Shown: piece by piece, positions 17,851 to 26,247 of the stretch
Layout: each line of letters starts with the position of its first letter
Position numbering within the stretch: the stretch's first letter is position 1
Assembly (NCBI GenBank): GCA_963810055.1
Contig: CAWEME010000004.1
Span: 1 to 64,000 of the forward strand
Length of the DNA stretch: 64,000 nt
Direction of reading: 5' to 3'
DNA from: REEB95 sp963810055
Lineage (GTDB): Bacteria > Pseudomonadota > Alphaproteobacteria > ATCC43930 > CGMCC-115725
The notes under the pieces: generated by a model
Seen by the model: only the letters and a program-made list of their open reading frames with translations
What the model was told of the DNA's origin: nothing
Databases searched by the model: none
Position numbers and translations under genes: made by a program

Positions 17851-17879
17851 TTGCAGTTTCGTGACGGTTTTTTGACGGC
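17851..17879 (-). promoter_or_regulatory. Pho box upstream of pstS
   Basis: On the minus strand three half-sites occur at exact 11-base steps: CCGTCA (17878-17873), CCGTCA (17867-17862) and CTGCAA (17856-17851), separated by A-rich spacers. This is the spacing and TGTCA-like sequence of PhoB-binding Pho boxes. The array ends about 87 bases before the pstS start, the usual distance. Activation of pstS by PhoB at low phosphate follows from this. Confidence 0.75.
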
Positions 17880-17898
17880 TGGGCGAGACGCGGCCGGG

Positions 17899-19305
17899 TC
17901 AGCTCAGCGCGCGCACATCAGCGAGTCGGCCGGTCACCGCGGCGGCGGCGGCCATGGCCGGGCTCATCAGATGGCTGCGCCCGCCGCGGCCCTGGCGGCC
18001 CTCGAAATTGCGATTCGAGGTGGAGGCGCAGCGTTCGCCCGGCTCGAGCCGGTCGGCGTTCATGGCCAGACACATGGAACAGCCCGGCTCGCGCCATTCG
18101 AATCCGGCTTCGAGGAAGATGCGGTCGAGCCCTTCTTCCTCGGCCTGGTGCTTCACCAGGCCCGAACCCGGCACCACCAGCGCGTTGACGCCGGCCGCCA
18201 CCTTGCGGCCCTGGGCGATCTTGGCGGCCTCGCGCAGATCCTCGATCCGCCCGTTGGTGCAGGAGCCGATGAAGACGCGCTGCACCGGCAATTCCATCAA
18301 TTTGGTGCCGGGCTTGAGGCCCATATAGTCGAGCGAGCGCTCCATCGCCGCGCGCTTGGCGGGGTCGGCCACGTCGGCCGGGTTGGGCACGATCCCCGTG
18401 ATCGGCAGCACGTCCTCGGGGCTGGTGCCCCAGGTCACTTGCGGCGCGATCTTGGAAGCCTCGATCTTCACCTCGGTGTCGTAAGCGGCGCCCGGGTCGG
18501 AGGGGAGCGTCTTCCAGAAGGCGACCGCTTGCTCCCAGGCCGCGCCCTTGGGCGCGGCGGGCCGGCCCTTCACATATTCGAAAGTGGTTTCGTCGGGCGC
18601 GATCAATCCGGCGCGCGCGCCGGCCTCGATCGACATGTTGCACACCGTCATGCGCCCTTCCATCGACAGCTTGCGGATCGCATCGCCGGCATATTCGACG
18701 ACATGGCCGGTGCCGCCGGCGGTGCCGATATGGCCGATGATGCCGAGGATCAGGTCCTTGGATGTTACGCCTCGCGGCAGATCGCCCTGGACCGACACGC
18801 GCATGTTCTTGGCGCGGCGCTGGATCAGGGTTTGAGTCGCCAGGACATGCTCGACCTCGGAAGTCCCGATGCCGAAGGCCAGCGCGCCGAAGGCGCCGTG
18901 GGTCGCGGTGTGGCTGTCGCCGCAGACGATGGTCATGCCGGGCTGGGTCATGCCCTGCTCGGGGCCGATGATGTGGACGATGCCTTGGCGCACATCGTCG
19001 ATGCCGAAATAGGGAATGCCGAATTCCTTGGCGTTGCGCGCCAGCGTCTCGATCTGGAGCTTCGATTCCGGATCGGAAATTCCCTTGGAGCGGTCCGTGG
19101 TCGGCACGTTGTGGTCGACCACGGCGATGGTGGCCAAGGGCTGGCGCACTTTGCGGCGGGCGAGGCGCAAGCCCTCGAAGGCCTGTGGGCTCGTGACCTC
19201 ATGCACCAAATGCCGGTCGATATAGAGCAGGCAAGTGCCGTCCGGCAGTTGCTCGACCAGATGGCTTTCCCAGATTTTGTCGAACAGCGTCCGCTTCCGG
19301 GCCAT
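17899..19305 (-). CDS. leuC: 3-isopropylmalate dehydratase large subunit
   Basis: LeuC, 468 residues, carries the [4Fe-4S] cluster of isopropylmalate isomerase. Recognisable segments are TLFDKIWESHLV, YIDRHLVHEVTSPQAFEGL, CGDSHTATHGAFGALAFGIG and the cluster ligands in FIGSCTNGRIEDL and EPGCSMCLAMN. Full length with no gaps. It follows rplS by four bases on the minus strand, so leucine synthesis is tied here to the rpsP-rimM-trmD-rplS ribosomal operon. Its partner leuD is 1.3 kb further on, beyond pstS. Confidence 0.96.
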   Translation of the reverse strand: MARKRTLFDKIWESHLVEQLPDGTCLLYIDRHLVHEVTSPQAFEGLRLARRKVRQPLATIAVVDHNVPTTDRSKGISDPESKLQIETLARNAKEFGIPYFGIDDVRQGIVHIIGPEQGMTQPGMTIVCGDSHTATHGAFGALAFGIGTSEVEHVLATQTLIQRRAKNMRVSVQGDLPRGVTSKDLILGIIGHIGTAGGTGHVVEYAGDAIRKLSMEGRMTVCNMSIEAGARAGLIAPDETTFEYVKGRPAAPKGAAWEQAVAFWKTLPSDPGAAYDTEVKIEASKIAPQVTWGTSPEDVLPITGIVPNPADVADPAKRAAMERSLDYMGLKPGTKLMELPVQRVFIGSCTNGRIEDLREAAKIAQGRKVAAGVNALVVPGSGLVKHQAEEEGLDRIFLEAGFEWREPGCSMCLAMNADRLEPGERCASTSNRNFEGRQGRGGRSHLMSPAMAAAAAVTGRLADVRALS

Positions 19306-19309
19306 GGCG

Positions 19310-19846
19310 TTACTTCTTGGGTTTGGCCTTGGCTTCGGCCTTGGCTTCGGCTTTCACCCGGGCTGCGGTTTTCGGCTTGGCTTCGGCGGGGGCTTCGCCG
19401 GCCTCGGGCGCCAGGGCTTCCTCCGCCGCGGGCGCTGTCGCATCGCCGGCGATCGCCGTCAGGTCGATGCCCTTGGTCGCGATCTTCTCGCGCTCGCGCT
19501 CGGTGATGCGCGCCGCCTTGCCGGCCAGCCCGCGCAGGTAATAGAGCTTGGCGCGGCGCACCGAGCCGCGGCGCACCACCTCGATGGCGGCGATGCGCGG
19601 CGAATAAAGCGGGAAGACGCGTTCGACGCCTTCGCCGTAGGAAATCTTCCTGAGCGTGAAGTTGGAATTGATCCCGGCGTTCTTGCGCGCGATGCACACG
19701 CCCTCGAACGCCTGGACGCGCTCGCGCTCGCCTTCGATCACGCGCACCATCACCTTGAGCGTGTCGCCCGGCCGGAATTCCGGCACCGCGCGGGCGGCGG
19801 CCAGCTTCTGGACCGCCTCTTTGTCGAGCATCTGCATAACGTCCAT
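19310..19846 (-). CDS. rplS: 50S ribosomal protein L19 with long C-terminal tail
   Basis: L19, 178 residues, sits at the 30S-50S interface. The core is canonical (VPEFRPGDTLKVMVRVIEGE, RVQAFEGVCIARKNAGINS, FTLRKISYGEGVERVFPLYS, RRGSVRRAKLYYLRGLAGKA). Most bacterial L19 proteins end near residue 115-130; here about 50 more residues follow, rich in Ala, Glu, Lys and Pro and ending in AEAKAEAKAKPKK encoded by short direct repeats around 19319-19360. Similar tails occur in some alphaproteobacteria, and S16 in the same operon has one too. It lies 15 bases after trmD. Confidence 0.96.
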   Translation of the reverse strand: MDVMQMLDKEAVQKLAAARAVPEFRPGDTLKVMVRVIEGERERVQAFEGVCIARKNAGINSNFTLRKISYGEGVERVFPLYSPRIAAIEVVRRGSVRRAKLYYLRGLAGKAARITEREREKIATKGIDLTAIAGDATAPAAEEALAPEAGEAPAEAKPKTAARVKAEAKAEAKAKPKK

Positions 19847-19861
19847 GGCACTTCTCCGGTC

Positions 19862-20566
19862 CTACTGTCCCCGCAAGCGCGCGAGGTATTGTTCCCACAA
19901 ATCCGGGCGTCGCTCCCGCGTCGCCGCTTCCGCCTCGGCCTTGCGCCACTGGCGGACCTTCTCGTGATGGCCGGAGACGAGAACCTCCGGCACCGACATT
20001 CCCTGCCAATCCTGCGGCCGGGTGTATTGGGGATATTCGAGCAATCCCCCGGTGAAACTCTCCTCCTCCAGCGAAACGTCCTTGCCGACGACGCCGGGCA
20101 GGAGCCTGACGCAGGCGTCGATCAGCGCGATCGCCGCCGGCTCGCCGCCCGAGAGCACGAAATCGCCGAGACTCAGCTCCTCGATCCGGCGCGCCTCGAT
20201 CACCCGCTGGTCGACGCCCTCGAAGCGTCCGCACAGCAGCCGGACGCCCGGGCCCGATGCCAGTTCCCGGACGCGCCCCTGGTCCAGGGGCTTCCCGCGC
20301 GGGCTCAGCAGGAAAAGCGGACCCGGAGCTGGCGTGCCGGCAATCGCCGCGTCGAGGACGTCGGGCCTCAAGACCATGCCCGGCCCGCCGCCGAAGGGCG
20401 TGTCGTCGACGGAGCGGTGTTTATCGCGCGCGAATCGGCGGATGTCCACTGTTTCCAGGCGCCAAATTCCCTTGTCGCGCGCTTGGCCGGCGAGCGAATA
20501 ACCCAGCGGCCCGGGAAACATTTCCGGGAACAGGGTCAGCACGGTGGCGGTCCAGGGGGCGGTCAT
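19862..20566 (-). CDS. trmD: tRNA (guanine37-N1)-methyltransferase
   Basis: TrmD, 234 residues, methylates N1 of G37 in tRNAs reading CNN and some other codons, preventing frameshifting. The SPOUT knot is visible in VLTLFPEMFPGPLGYSLAG, VDDTPFGGGPGMVLRPD, LLCGRFEGVDQRVIE and LSLGDFVLSGGEPAAIALID. The ATG at 20566 gives the standard MTAPWTATVLTLFP start and overlaps the rimM stop by ATGA. Since the window contains many +1 frame breaks, it is notable that the reading-frame maintenance enzyme itself is intact. Confidence 0.96.
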   Translation of the reverse strand: MTAPWTATVLTLFPEMFPGPLGYSLAGQARDKGIWRLETVDIRRFARDKHRSVDDTPFGGGPGMVLRPDVLDAAIAGTPAPGPLFLLSPRGKPLDQGRVRELASGPGVRLLCGRFEGVDQRVIEARRIEELSLGDFVLSGGEPAAIALIDACVRLLPGVVGKDVSLEEESFTGGLLEYPQYTRPQDWQGMSVPEVLVSGHHEKVRQWRKAEAEAATRERRPDLWEQYLARLRGQ

Positions 20567-21105
20567 GCGCGCCGGCTCTTCGGTTTGGGTTGTTCCAGCA
20601 ACCCTTCGGGCGGCGCCACGGTGAGCAGCCCGCCGGACAGATCCACCTTGGGCACGGTGCGGCGGGTGAAGGGCACCATCACGCTGCCGCCGTCGGGACG
20701 CGCAATTTCCAGATTGGCGCCGCCGCCGAAATCGAACACCGCTTCCACCCGGCCCAGCCGCGAGCCGTCTTCGAGCCGGGCTTCGAGCCCGACCAGATCG
20801 TGCTGATAGAATTCCTCGGGATTCGTCGGCGGCAGGCATGAGCGCTTGACGTACAGCTTCTCGCCCTTGAGCCGTTCGGCGGATTCCCGGTCCGCGACCC
20901 CCTCGATGCGCGCGATCAGCGCGCCGCGCGAGGCGCCCGTCACCGCGATCTCGAAGCGCCGCGTGCCGCGCTCGTCTTCGAGCGGCCCATAGGATGTGAT
21001 GTCCTTGGGATCGGTGGTGAAGCTTTTCAGCCGCACCAATCCCTTGACGCCGTGCACGCCGGCGACGGCGCCGAGACAAATCCGCTGATCATCCTTATGG
21101 GCCAA
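20563..21105 (-). CDS. rimM: Ribosome maturation factor RimM
   Basis: RimM, 180 residues, binds S19 and helps assemble the 30S head. It has the N-terminal beta-barrel (RICLGAVAGVHGVKGLVRLK, where GxxGVKG is diagnostic) and the PRC-barrel C-terminal domain (LVGLEARLEDGSRLGRVEAV, VMVPFTRRTVPKVD). It lies 13 bases after rpsP and overlaps trmD by four bases, the conserved order of this operon. Confidence 0.94.
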   Translation of the reverse strand: MAHKDDQRICLGAVAGVHGVKGLVRLKSFTTDPKDITSYGPLEDERGTRRFEIAVTGASRGALIARIEGVADRESAERLKGEKLYVKRSCLPPTNPEEFYQHDLVGLEARLEDGSRLGRVEAVFDFGGGANLEIARPDGGSVMVPFTRRTVPKVDLSGGLLTVAPPEGLLEQPKPKSRRA

Positions 21106-21118
21106 GACCCGTCTCCGT

Positions 21119-21598
21119 TCAGGCCGCCGGCTTTTCGGCGGGCTTGGTCTCGGCTTTGCCGGCGTCGGCGGCGGGCGCGGCTGCCGGGGCTGCCGGCTTT
21201 GCTTCGCCGGCAGGCTTGGCTTCGCCGCCTGCGGCGGCAGGGGCGGCGGGGGCCGCGGCCGCTTCGCCTTCGGCCTTGGGCGCGTTGAGCTTGCGGCGCT
21301 CGGCGCGGGGCATCGACTTGAACGGCGATTCGCGGTACTCGGGCTTTTTCATCATGCCGGCATCGGCCAGGAACAGGGTGACGCGTTCCGAGGGCAGCGC
21401 GCCCATCTTGATCCAGTGCTGGATGCGCTCGGTCTTGAGCGTCACGCGCTCCTTGTGGCCTTTCTCCAGCATCGGGTTGTAGGTGCCGAGCTTCTCGATG
21501 AAGCGGCCGTCGCGCGGGCTGCGCGATTCCGCCACCACGATCGAATAGAACGGGCGCTTCTTGGCGCCGCCGCGAGCGAGACGAATCTTGAGAGCCAT
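21119..21598 (-). CDS. rpsP: 30S ribosomal protein S16 with Ala/Pro/Lys-rich tail
   Basis: S16, 159 residues. The conserved core is MALKIRLARGGAKKRPFYSI, SPRDGRFIEKLGTYNPML and RIQHWIKMGALPSERVTLFL. From about residue 100 the chain becomes low complexity (AAAPAAPAAAGGEAKPAGEA and onward), about 60 residues longer than compact S16 proteins. This matches the tailed S16 seen in several alphaproteobacteria. It starts the rpsP-rimM-trmD-rplS-leuC series, 34 bases after ffh. Confidence 0.96.
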   Translation of the reverse strand: MALKIRLARGGAKKRPFYSIVVAESRSPRDGRFIEKLGTYNPMLEKGHKERVTLKTERIQHWIKMGALPSERVTLFLADAGMMKKPEYRESPFKSMPRAERRKLNAPKAEGEAAAAPAAPAAAGGEAKPAGEAKPAAPAAAPAADAGKAETKPAEKPAA

Positions 21599-21632
21599 GT
21601 ATTGCCTTTCCTGGTGATGTCCTGTGCCGGGG

Positions 21633-23007
21633 TTAATGTTTCAGACCGCCGGGGAAACCGCCCGGCGGCATCAAGGCGCCGATGCCTTGCCGGGCCAAAC
21701 CGGCTTTGCCGAGCTTGCCCATGCGCTTCATCATCTGCGTCATGTCCTGGTACTGCTTGATCAGCCGGTTGATCTCGGGAACCGTCGTGCCCGAGCCGGC
21801 GGCGATGCGGCTCCGGCGCGAGGCGTTCAACAGCTTCGGATTCTTGCGCTCGGCCTTGGTCATCGAGGACAGGATCGCCTCCTGCCGCTTGAGCATGGAC
21901 TGATCGATGTTGGCGGCGTCGAGCTGCTTCTTGACCTTCGCCACGCCCGGCAGATGGCCGAGGATGCCGCCCATGCCGCCCATTTTCTTGATCTGCTTCA
22001 ATTGCACGGCCAGATCGTCGAGATCGAAGCCGCCCTTTTCCATCTTGCGCGCGATGCGCTCGTTCTCTGCCTGGTCGGAGGCTTCCGCCGCCTTCTCGAC
22101 CAGTCCCACCACGTCGCCCATGCCGAGGATGCGCGAGGCGACGCGCTCGGCGTGGAAGGGCTCGAGATCGCCGAGCTTTTCGCCCGTGCCCAGAAGCTTG
22201 ATCGGCTTGCCGGTGATGGCGCGCATGGACAGCGCGGCGCCGCCGCGCGCGTCGCCGTCGATCCGGGTCAGCAGGATGCCGGTCAAGGGCAGCCGCGCGG
22301 CAAAGGCCTTGCCGGTATTGACCGCGTCCTGGCCGGTCAGCGCGTCGACTACCAGGATGGTCTCCGCCGGATTGGCCGCCTGGTGCACCGCCGCCGCCTC
22401 CTGCATCAGCGGCTCGTCGATCGTGAGCCGCCCGGCGGTGTCGAGGATGACGGCGTCATAGCCCTCGCGCTTGGCCTGTTCCAGGGCGCGCTTGGCGATC
22501 GCCACCGGCCTCTCGCCGGCCACCACGGGGAGGCAGGCGACGCCGATCTGCTTCGCCAGCACGGCCAACTGCTCTTGCGCCGCCGGCCGCGCCGTGTCGA
22601 GCGAGGCCAGCATCACCTTCTTCTTCTCACGTTCCTTGAGGAGCCGGGCGAGCTTGGCGGCGCTGGTGGTCTTGCCCGAGCCTTGCAGCCCCACCATCAT
22701 CAGCGCCACCGGCGGCACCGCGTTGAAATTGAGCGCGGCGTCGCCCTTGAGCGTCTCGACCAGGTGGTCGTGGACCAGCTTCACCACCATCTGCCCCGGC
22801 GTCACCGAGCGCAGCACCTCCTCGCCGACCGCCTTGGCGCGCACCGCCGCCACGAAATCCTTCACCACCGGCAAGGCCACGTCGGCCTCGATCAGCGCCA
22901 CGCGGATCTCGCGCAACGCGGCGTCGACATCGGCCTCGCTCAGCGCGCCCTTGCGCTTCAAGCGGTCGAAGATGTCGCCCAGGCGGAAGCTCAGAACTCT
23001 CGAACAA
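21633..23007 (-). CDS. ffh: Signal recognition particle protein Ffh (frame break near the start)
   Basis: Ffh, about 457 residues, binds 4.5S RNA and signal peptides and delivers ribosomes to FtsY; both partners are in this window. The G domain has GLQGSGKTTSAAKLARLLK, LDTARPAAQEQL, VILDTAGRL and TRIDGDARGGAALS; the M domain has GDVVGLVEKAAE, methionine-rich GGMGGILGHLPG and SRRSRIAAGSGTTVPEINRL. The start is a TTG at 23007 behind GGAGGT, reading MFES, after which one extra base near 22995 (AGT-T-CTG) must be skipped to continue LSFRLGDIFDRLKRKGAL. Since ffh is essential, the break is almost certainly not a real null mutation. Confidence 0.95.
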
Positions 23008-23245
23008 AAGACCTCCAAAAAGTTCCGGCCGTCCGGCCGGGGGTTAAACCCGCGCAAAAGCCGAACGGGCCAGCGCGCGACACTCGCGGACCGGCCTGCC
23101 CCCTCGGGGGCGGAAGGGCGTTAATCCCTTGAAACGGGCGGAGGTTAAGGTCCGGGGTGATTCCTGTCAACCGCGTCAGCTCCGCCGTGGATCCGCCCCT
23201 TACCTTATGTTTACAGGCCGCGGCCGGATGCCTATATCCCTGGCC

Positions 23246-24088
23246 ATGCGCGGCACGCCCTTCATTAAGATGCACGGTCTCGGCAATGACTTCGTCGTGC
23301 TCGACGCGCGCATACACGATATCCGGCTCGACGACCGGCAAGCCGCCGCGATATCCGCGCGCCACACCGGCGTGGGCTGCGACCAGCTCATTGTCATCGA
23401 GCGGCCCAAGGCCAAGGGCGCCGAGGCATTGCTGCGCATCCGCAATGCCGATGGCGGCGAGGTCGAGGCCTGCGGCAACGCCGCGCGCTGCATCGGCTAT
23501 ATGCTGATGCGCGAAAGCGGCCGGGATGCCGTGACGCTCGAAACCGGAGCCGGCTTGATCGAGGCGCGCCAGGCGGGAAAGGACCGGATCGCGGTCGACA
23601 TGGGCAAGCCGCGCTGGTCCTGGCGCGACATTCCGCTGGCGCGCGACTGCGACACCGATCATCTGCCGCTGTCGCTCGGCCCCTTGTCCGACGCCGCCGC
23701 CACCAGCATGGGCAATCCGCATGCGACCTTCTTCGTGAAGGACGCGGATTCGATCGATCTGGCGTCGCTCGGGCCCAAGCTCGAGCACGATCCGCTTTTC
23801 CCCAAGCGCGCCAATATCGGCGTGGCGCAGGTGATTTCGCCCGCGAAGATCCGGCTCAGGGTGTGGGAGCGCGGCGCCGGATTGACTCCCGCCTGCGGCA
23901 CCGGCGCCTGCGCCGCGCTGGTGGCCGCGCATCGCCGCGGCTTGGCCGGGCGCCAGGCCGAGATCATCGCCGATGGCGGTCAACTTTCGATCGAATGGCG
24001 CGGCGACGATCACGTGCTGATGACCGGCCCGGTGGCGGTGAGCTTCACCGGGACCATTGACCCGTCGCTGCTGCCAGGCTCGGGATAA
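23246..24088 (+). CDS. dapF: Diaminopimelate epimerase
   Basis: DapF, 280 residues, interconverts LL- and meso-diaminopimelate for lysine and peptidoglycan synthesis, without cofactor. The two catalytic cysteines are in GGEVEACGNAARCIGY and GLTPACGTGACAALVA; IKMHGLGNDFVVLDAR opens the first domain. I chose the ATG at 23246 (MRGTPFIKMHG) as matching the family N-terminus; the ATG at 23228 would add six residues. It is divergent from ffh and is followed three bases later by mtaB and then ftsY. Confidence 0.95.
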   Translation: MRGTPFIKMHGLGNDFVVLDARIHDIRLDDRQAAAISARHTGVGCDQLIVIERPKAKGAEALLRIRNADGGEVEACGNAARCIGYMLMRESGRDAVTLETGAGLIEARQAGKDRIAVDMGKPRWSWRDIPLARDCDTDHLPLSLGPLSDAAATSMGNPHATFFVKDADSIDLASLGPKLEHDPLFPKRANIGVAQVISPAKIRLRVWERGAGLTPACGTGACAALVAAHRRGLAGRQAEIIADGGQLSIEWRGDDHVLMTGPVAVSFTGTIDPSLLPGSG

Positions 24089-24091
24089 CAC

Positions 24092-25333
24092 ATGGCCGGG
24101 ATCGAGATCGTCACCTTCGGCTGCCGCTTGAACACCTTCGAGTCCGAGGTGATGCGCGGCCACGCCCAAGCTGCCGGGCTCGGCGACGCGGTGATCGTCA
24201 ACACCTGCGCCGTCACGGCCGAGGCCGAGCGCCAGGCGCGCCAGGCCATCCGCCGCGTGCGGCGCGACCGTCCCGCGGCCCGCATCATCGTCACCGGCTG
24301 CGCCGTGCAGATCGATCCCGGACGCTACGCCGCGATGGCCGAAGTCGACCGGGTGCTGGGCAATGCGGAGAAGCTCAAACCCGAAAGCTGGATACCGTCC
24401 GGAACGCGCGTCGCCGTGAGCGACATCATGCAGCTGCGGGAAACCTCCGCGCATCTCATCGACGGGTTCAACAGCCGGGCCCGGGCATTTCTCGAAGTGC
24501 AGCAGGGCTGCGACCATCGCTGCACCTTCTGCGTCATTCCCTTCGGCCGGGGGCCCAGCCGCTCGGTGCCGGCGGGCGATGCCGTGTCAGCCGCGCGCGC
24601 CTTGGTGGATCGGGGCTACCGCGAACTGGTGCTTACCGGCGTCGATTTGACCTCCTATGGGGCGGACTTGCCGGGCAAGCCGTCGCTCGGCGGTCTCGCG
24701 CGCAGGATTCTGGCCTTGGTGCCGGGATTGGTACGGCTGCGGCTTTCCTCGCTCGACCCGGCGGCGATCGACCCGGAATTGTGGCGGCTCATCGCCGAGG
24801 AGCCCCGGCTCATGCCGCATCTCCATCTCTCGATCCAGGCCGGCGACGATCTCGTCTTGAAGCGCATGAAACGCCGCCATTCGCGCGGGCTTGCGCTCGC
24901 TGCCTGCCAGCGTGCGCGCGATCTTCGCCCCGGCGTGGCGCTCGGGGCCGATTTCATCGCCGGCTTCCCGACCGAAAGCGAGGATATGTTCCGCAACACG
25001 CTCGATTTCATCGACGAATCCCGCCTCGATTATCTCCACGTCTTTCCCTTCAGCGCGCGCGACCGGACCCCCGCCGCGCGCATGCCGCAACTGCCGCGCG
25101 GGTTGGTGAAGGAACGGGCGTCGCTTCTGCGTGCGGCCGGGTCGCGCGCGCTGGCGCGTTCGCTCGCATCGCGCGTGGGGTCTCCGGCCTCGGTTTTGGT
25201 GGAGCGGCCGGGCTTCGGGCGCAGCGAGCATTACGCGCCGGTGGCGTTCGCGGGCGGCGGCCGGGCCGGCGAAGTGTTGCGCGTCCACTTGACCGCTTCC
25301 TCGACCGACCGGCTTTTCGGTTTAGCGGCGTGA
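24092..25333 (+). CDS. mtaB: tRNA t6A37 methylthiotransferase MtaB
   Basis: MtaB, 413 residues, converts t6A37 to ms2t6A37 in tRNA using two [4Fe-4S] clusters. The N-terminal UPF0004 domain has TFGCRLNTFESE, VNTCAVTAEAERQARQAIR and VTGCAVQ, giving the three Cys ligands; the radical SAM motif is QQGCDHRCTFCVIPFGRG (CxxxCxxC). HLSIQAGDDLVLKRMKRRH and a C-terminal TRAM-like segment complete it. It sits between dapF and ftsY; its TGA overlaps the GTG start of ftsY. Confidence 0.94.
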   Translation: MAGIEIVTFGCRLNTFESEVMRGHAQAAGLGDAVIVNTCAVTAEAERQARQAIRRVRRDRPAARIIVTGCAVQIDPGRYAAMAEVDRVLGNAEKLKPESWIPSGTRVAVSDIMQLRETSAHLIDGFNSRARAFLEVQQGCDHRCTFCVIPFGRGPSRSVPAGDAVSAARALVDRGYRELVLTGVDLTSYGADLPGKPSLGGLARRILALVPGLVRLRLSSLDPAAIDPELWRLIAEEPRLMPHLHLSIQAGDDLVLKRMKRRHSRGLALAACQRARDLRPGVALGADFIAGFPTESEDMFRNTLDFIDESRLDYLHVFPFSARDRTPAARMPQLPRGLVKERASLLRAAGSRALARSLASRVGSPASVLVERPGFGRSEHYAPVAFAGGGRAGEVLRVHLTASSTDRLFGLAA

Positions 25334-26247
25334 GCGGCGGAATCTTCGCCCGGCTCAAATCCGGCCTCGCGCGTTCCTCGCGCAGCCTGACCGACGGAAT
25401 CTCCGGCGTCTTGACCAAGCGCAAGCTCGACCAGGCGACGCTCGACGGGCTGGAGGAACTGTTGATATCCGCCGATCTCGGGACCCAACTCGCGGCCCAG
25501 GTGACCGAGCGCCTGCGCCAGACCCGGCTCGACAAAGAGGCGACTGGCGAGGAAGTGCGCGCGGTGCTGGCCGAGGAGATCGCCCGCTCGCTGGCGCCGG
25601 TGGAAGGGCATTTCGTCCTCGGGCCCGCCCGGCCCTTCGTCGTGCTGGTGGTCGGCGTCAATGGCGGCGGCAAGACCACCACCATCGGCAAGCTGGCCAA
25701 GCGCTTCAAGGACGAGGGCAAGTCGGTCGTGCTCGCCGCCTGCGACACCTTCAGGGCGGCCGCGGTGGAGCAATTGAAGATCTGGGGCGAACGCGCGGGC
25801 GCGTTGGTGGTGGCGCGCGACGCTGGCGCCGATCCCGCCGGCCTGGCTTTCGACGCGCTGGCGCTCGCGAAGAAGCAGAACGCCGATTTGCTGCTGATCG
25901 ACACCGCCGGGCGGCTCCACAACAAGGCGTATCTGATGGAGGAGCTGCAAAAGATCCAACGCGTGCTGAAGAAGGCCGATGCCGAAGCGCCCCACGCCGT
26001 GCTGCTGGTGTTGGACGCCACGGTCGGCCAGAACGCGTTGGCGCAAGCCGAGACCTTCCGCGACATGATCGGCGTGACCGGCCTGGCCATGACCAAGCTC
26101 GACGGCACCGCCAAGGGCGGCGTGCTAGTGCCCTTGGCCGAGAAATTCAAGCTCCCGGTCTATTTCATAGGATTCGGCGAGAAGGAAGACGATCTGCGGC
26201 CCTTCGTCGCCAAGGATTTCGCGCGGGGCTTGGCGGGGCTGGATTAG
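25330..26247 (+). CDS. ftsY: Signal recognition particle receptor FtsY
   Basis: FtsY, 305 residues, is the membrane-associated receptor of the SRP. The NG domain shows LEELLISADLGTQLAAQV, GVNGGGKTTTIGKLAKRFK, CDTFRAAAVEQLKIW, LLIDTAGRLHNKAYLMEEL and TKLDGTAKGGVLVPLAEKF. It starts at a GTG (25330) overlapping the mtaB stop, giving a minimal protein without the long acidic A domain of E. coli FtsY; membrane binding would rest on the short basic amphipathic N-terminus (GIFARLKSGLARSSRSL). Its stop overlaps the convergent dehydrogenase stop at 26244-26247. Confidence 0.95.
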   Translation: MSGGIFARLKSGLARSSRSLTDGISGVLTKRKLDQATLDGLEELLISADLGTQLAAQVTERLRQTRLDKEATGEEVRAVLAEEIARSLAPVEGHFVLGPARPFVVLVVGVNGGGKTTTIGKLAKRFKDEGKSVVLAACDTFRAAAVEQLKIWGERAGALVVARDAGADPAGLAFDALALAKKQNADLLLIDTAGRLHNKAYLMEELQKIQRVLKKADAEAPHAVLLVLDATVGQNALAQAETFRDMIGVTGLAMTKLDGTAKGGVLVPLAEKFKLPVYFIGFGEKEDDLRPFVAKDFARGLAGLD

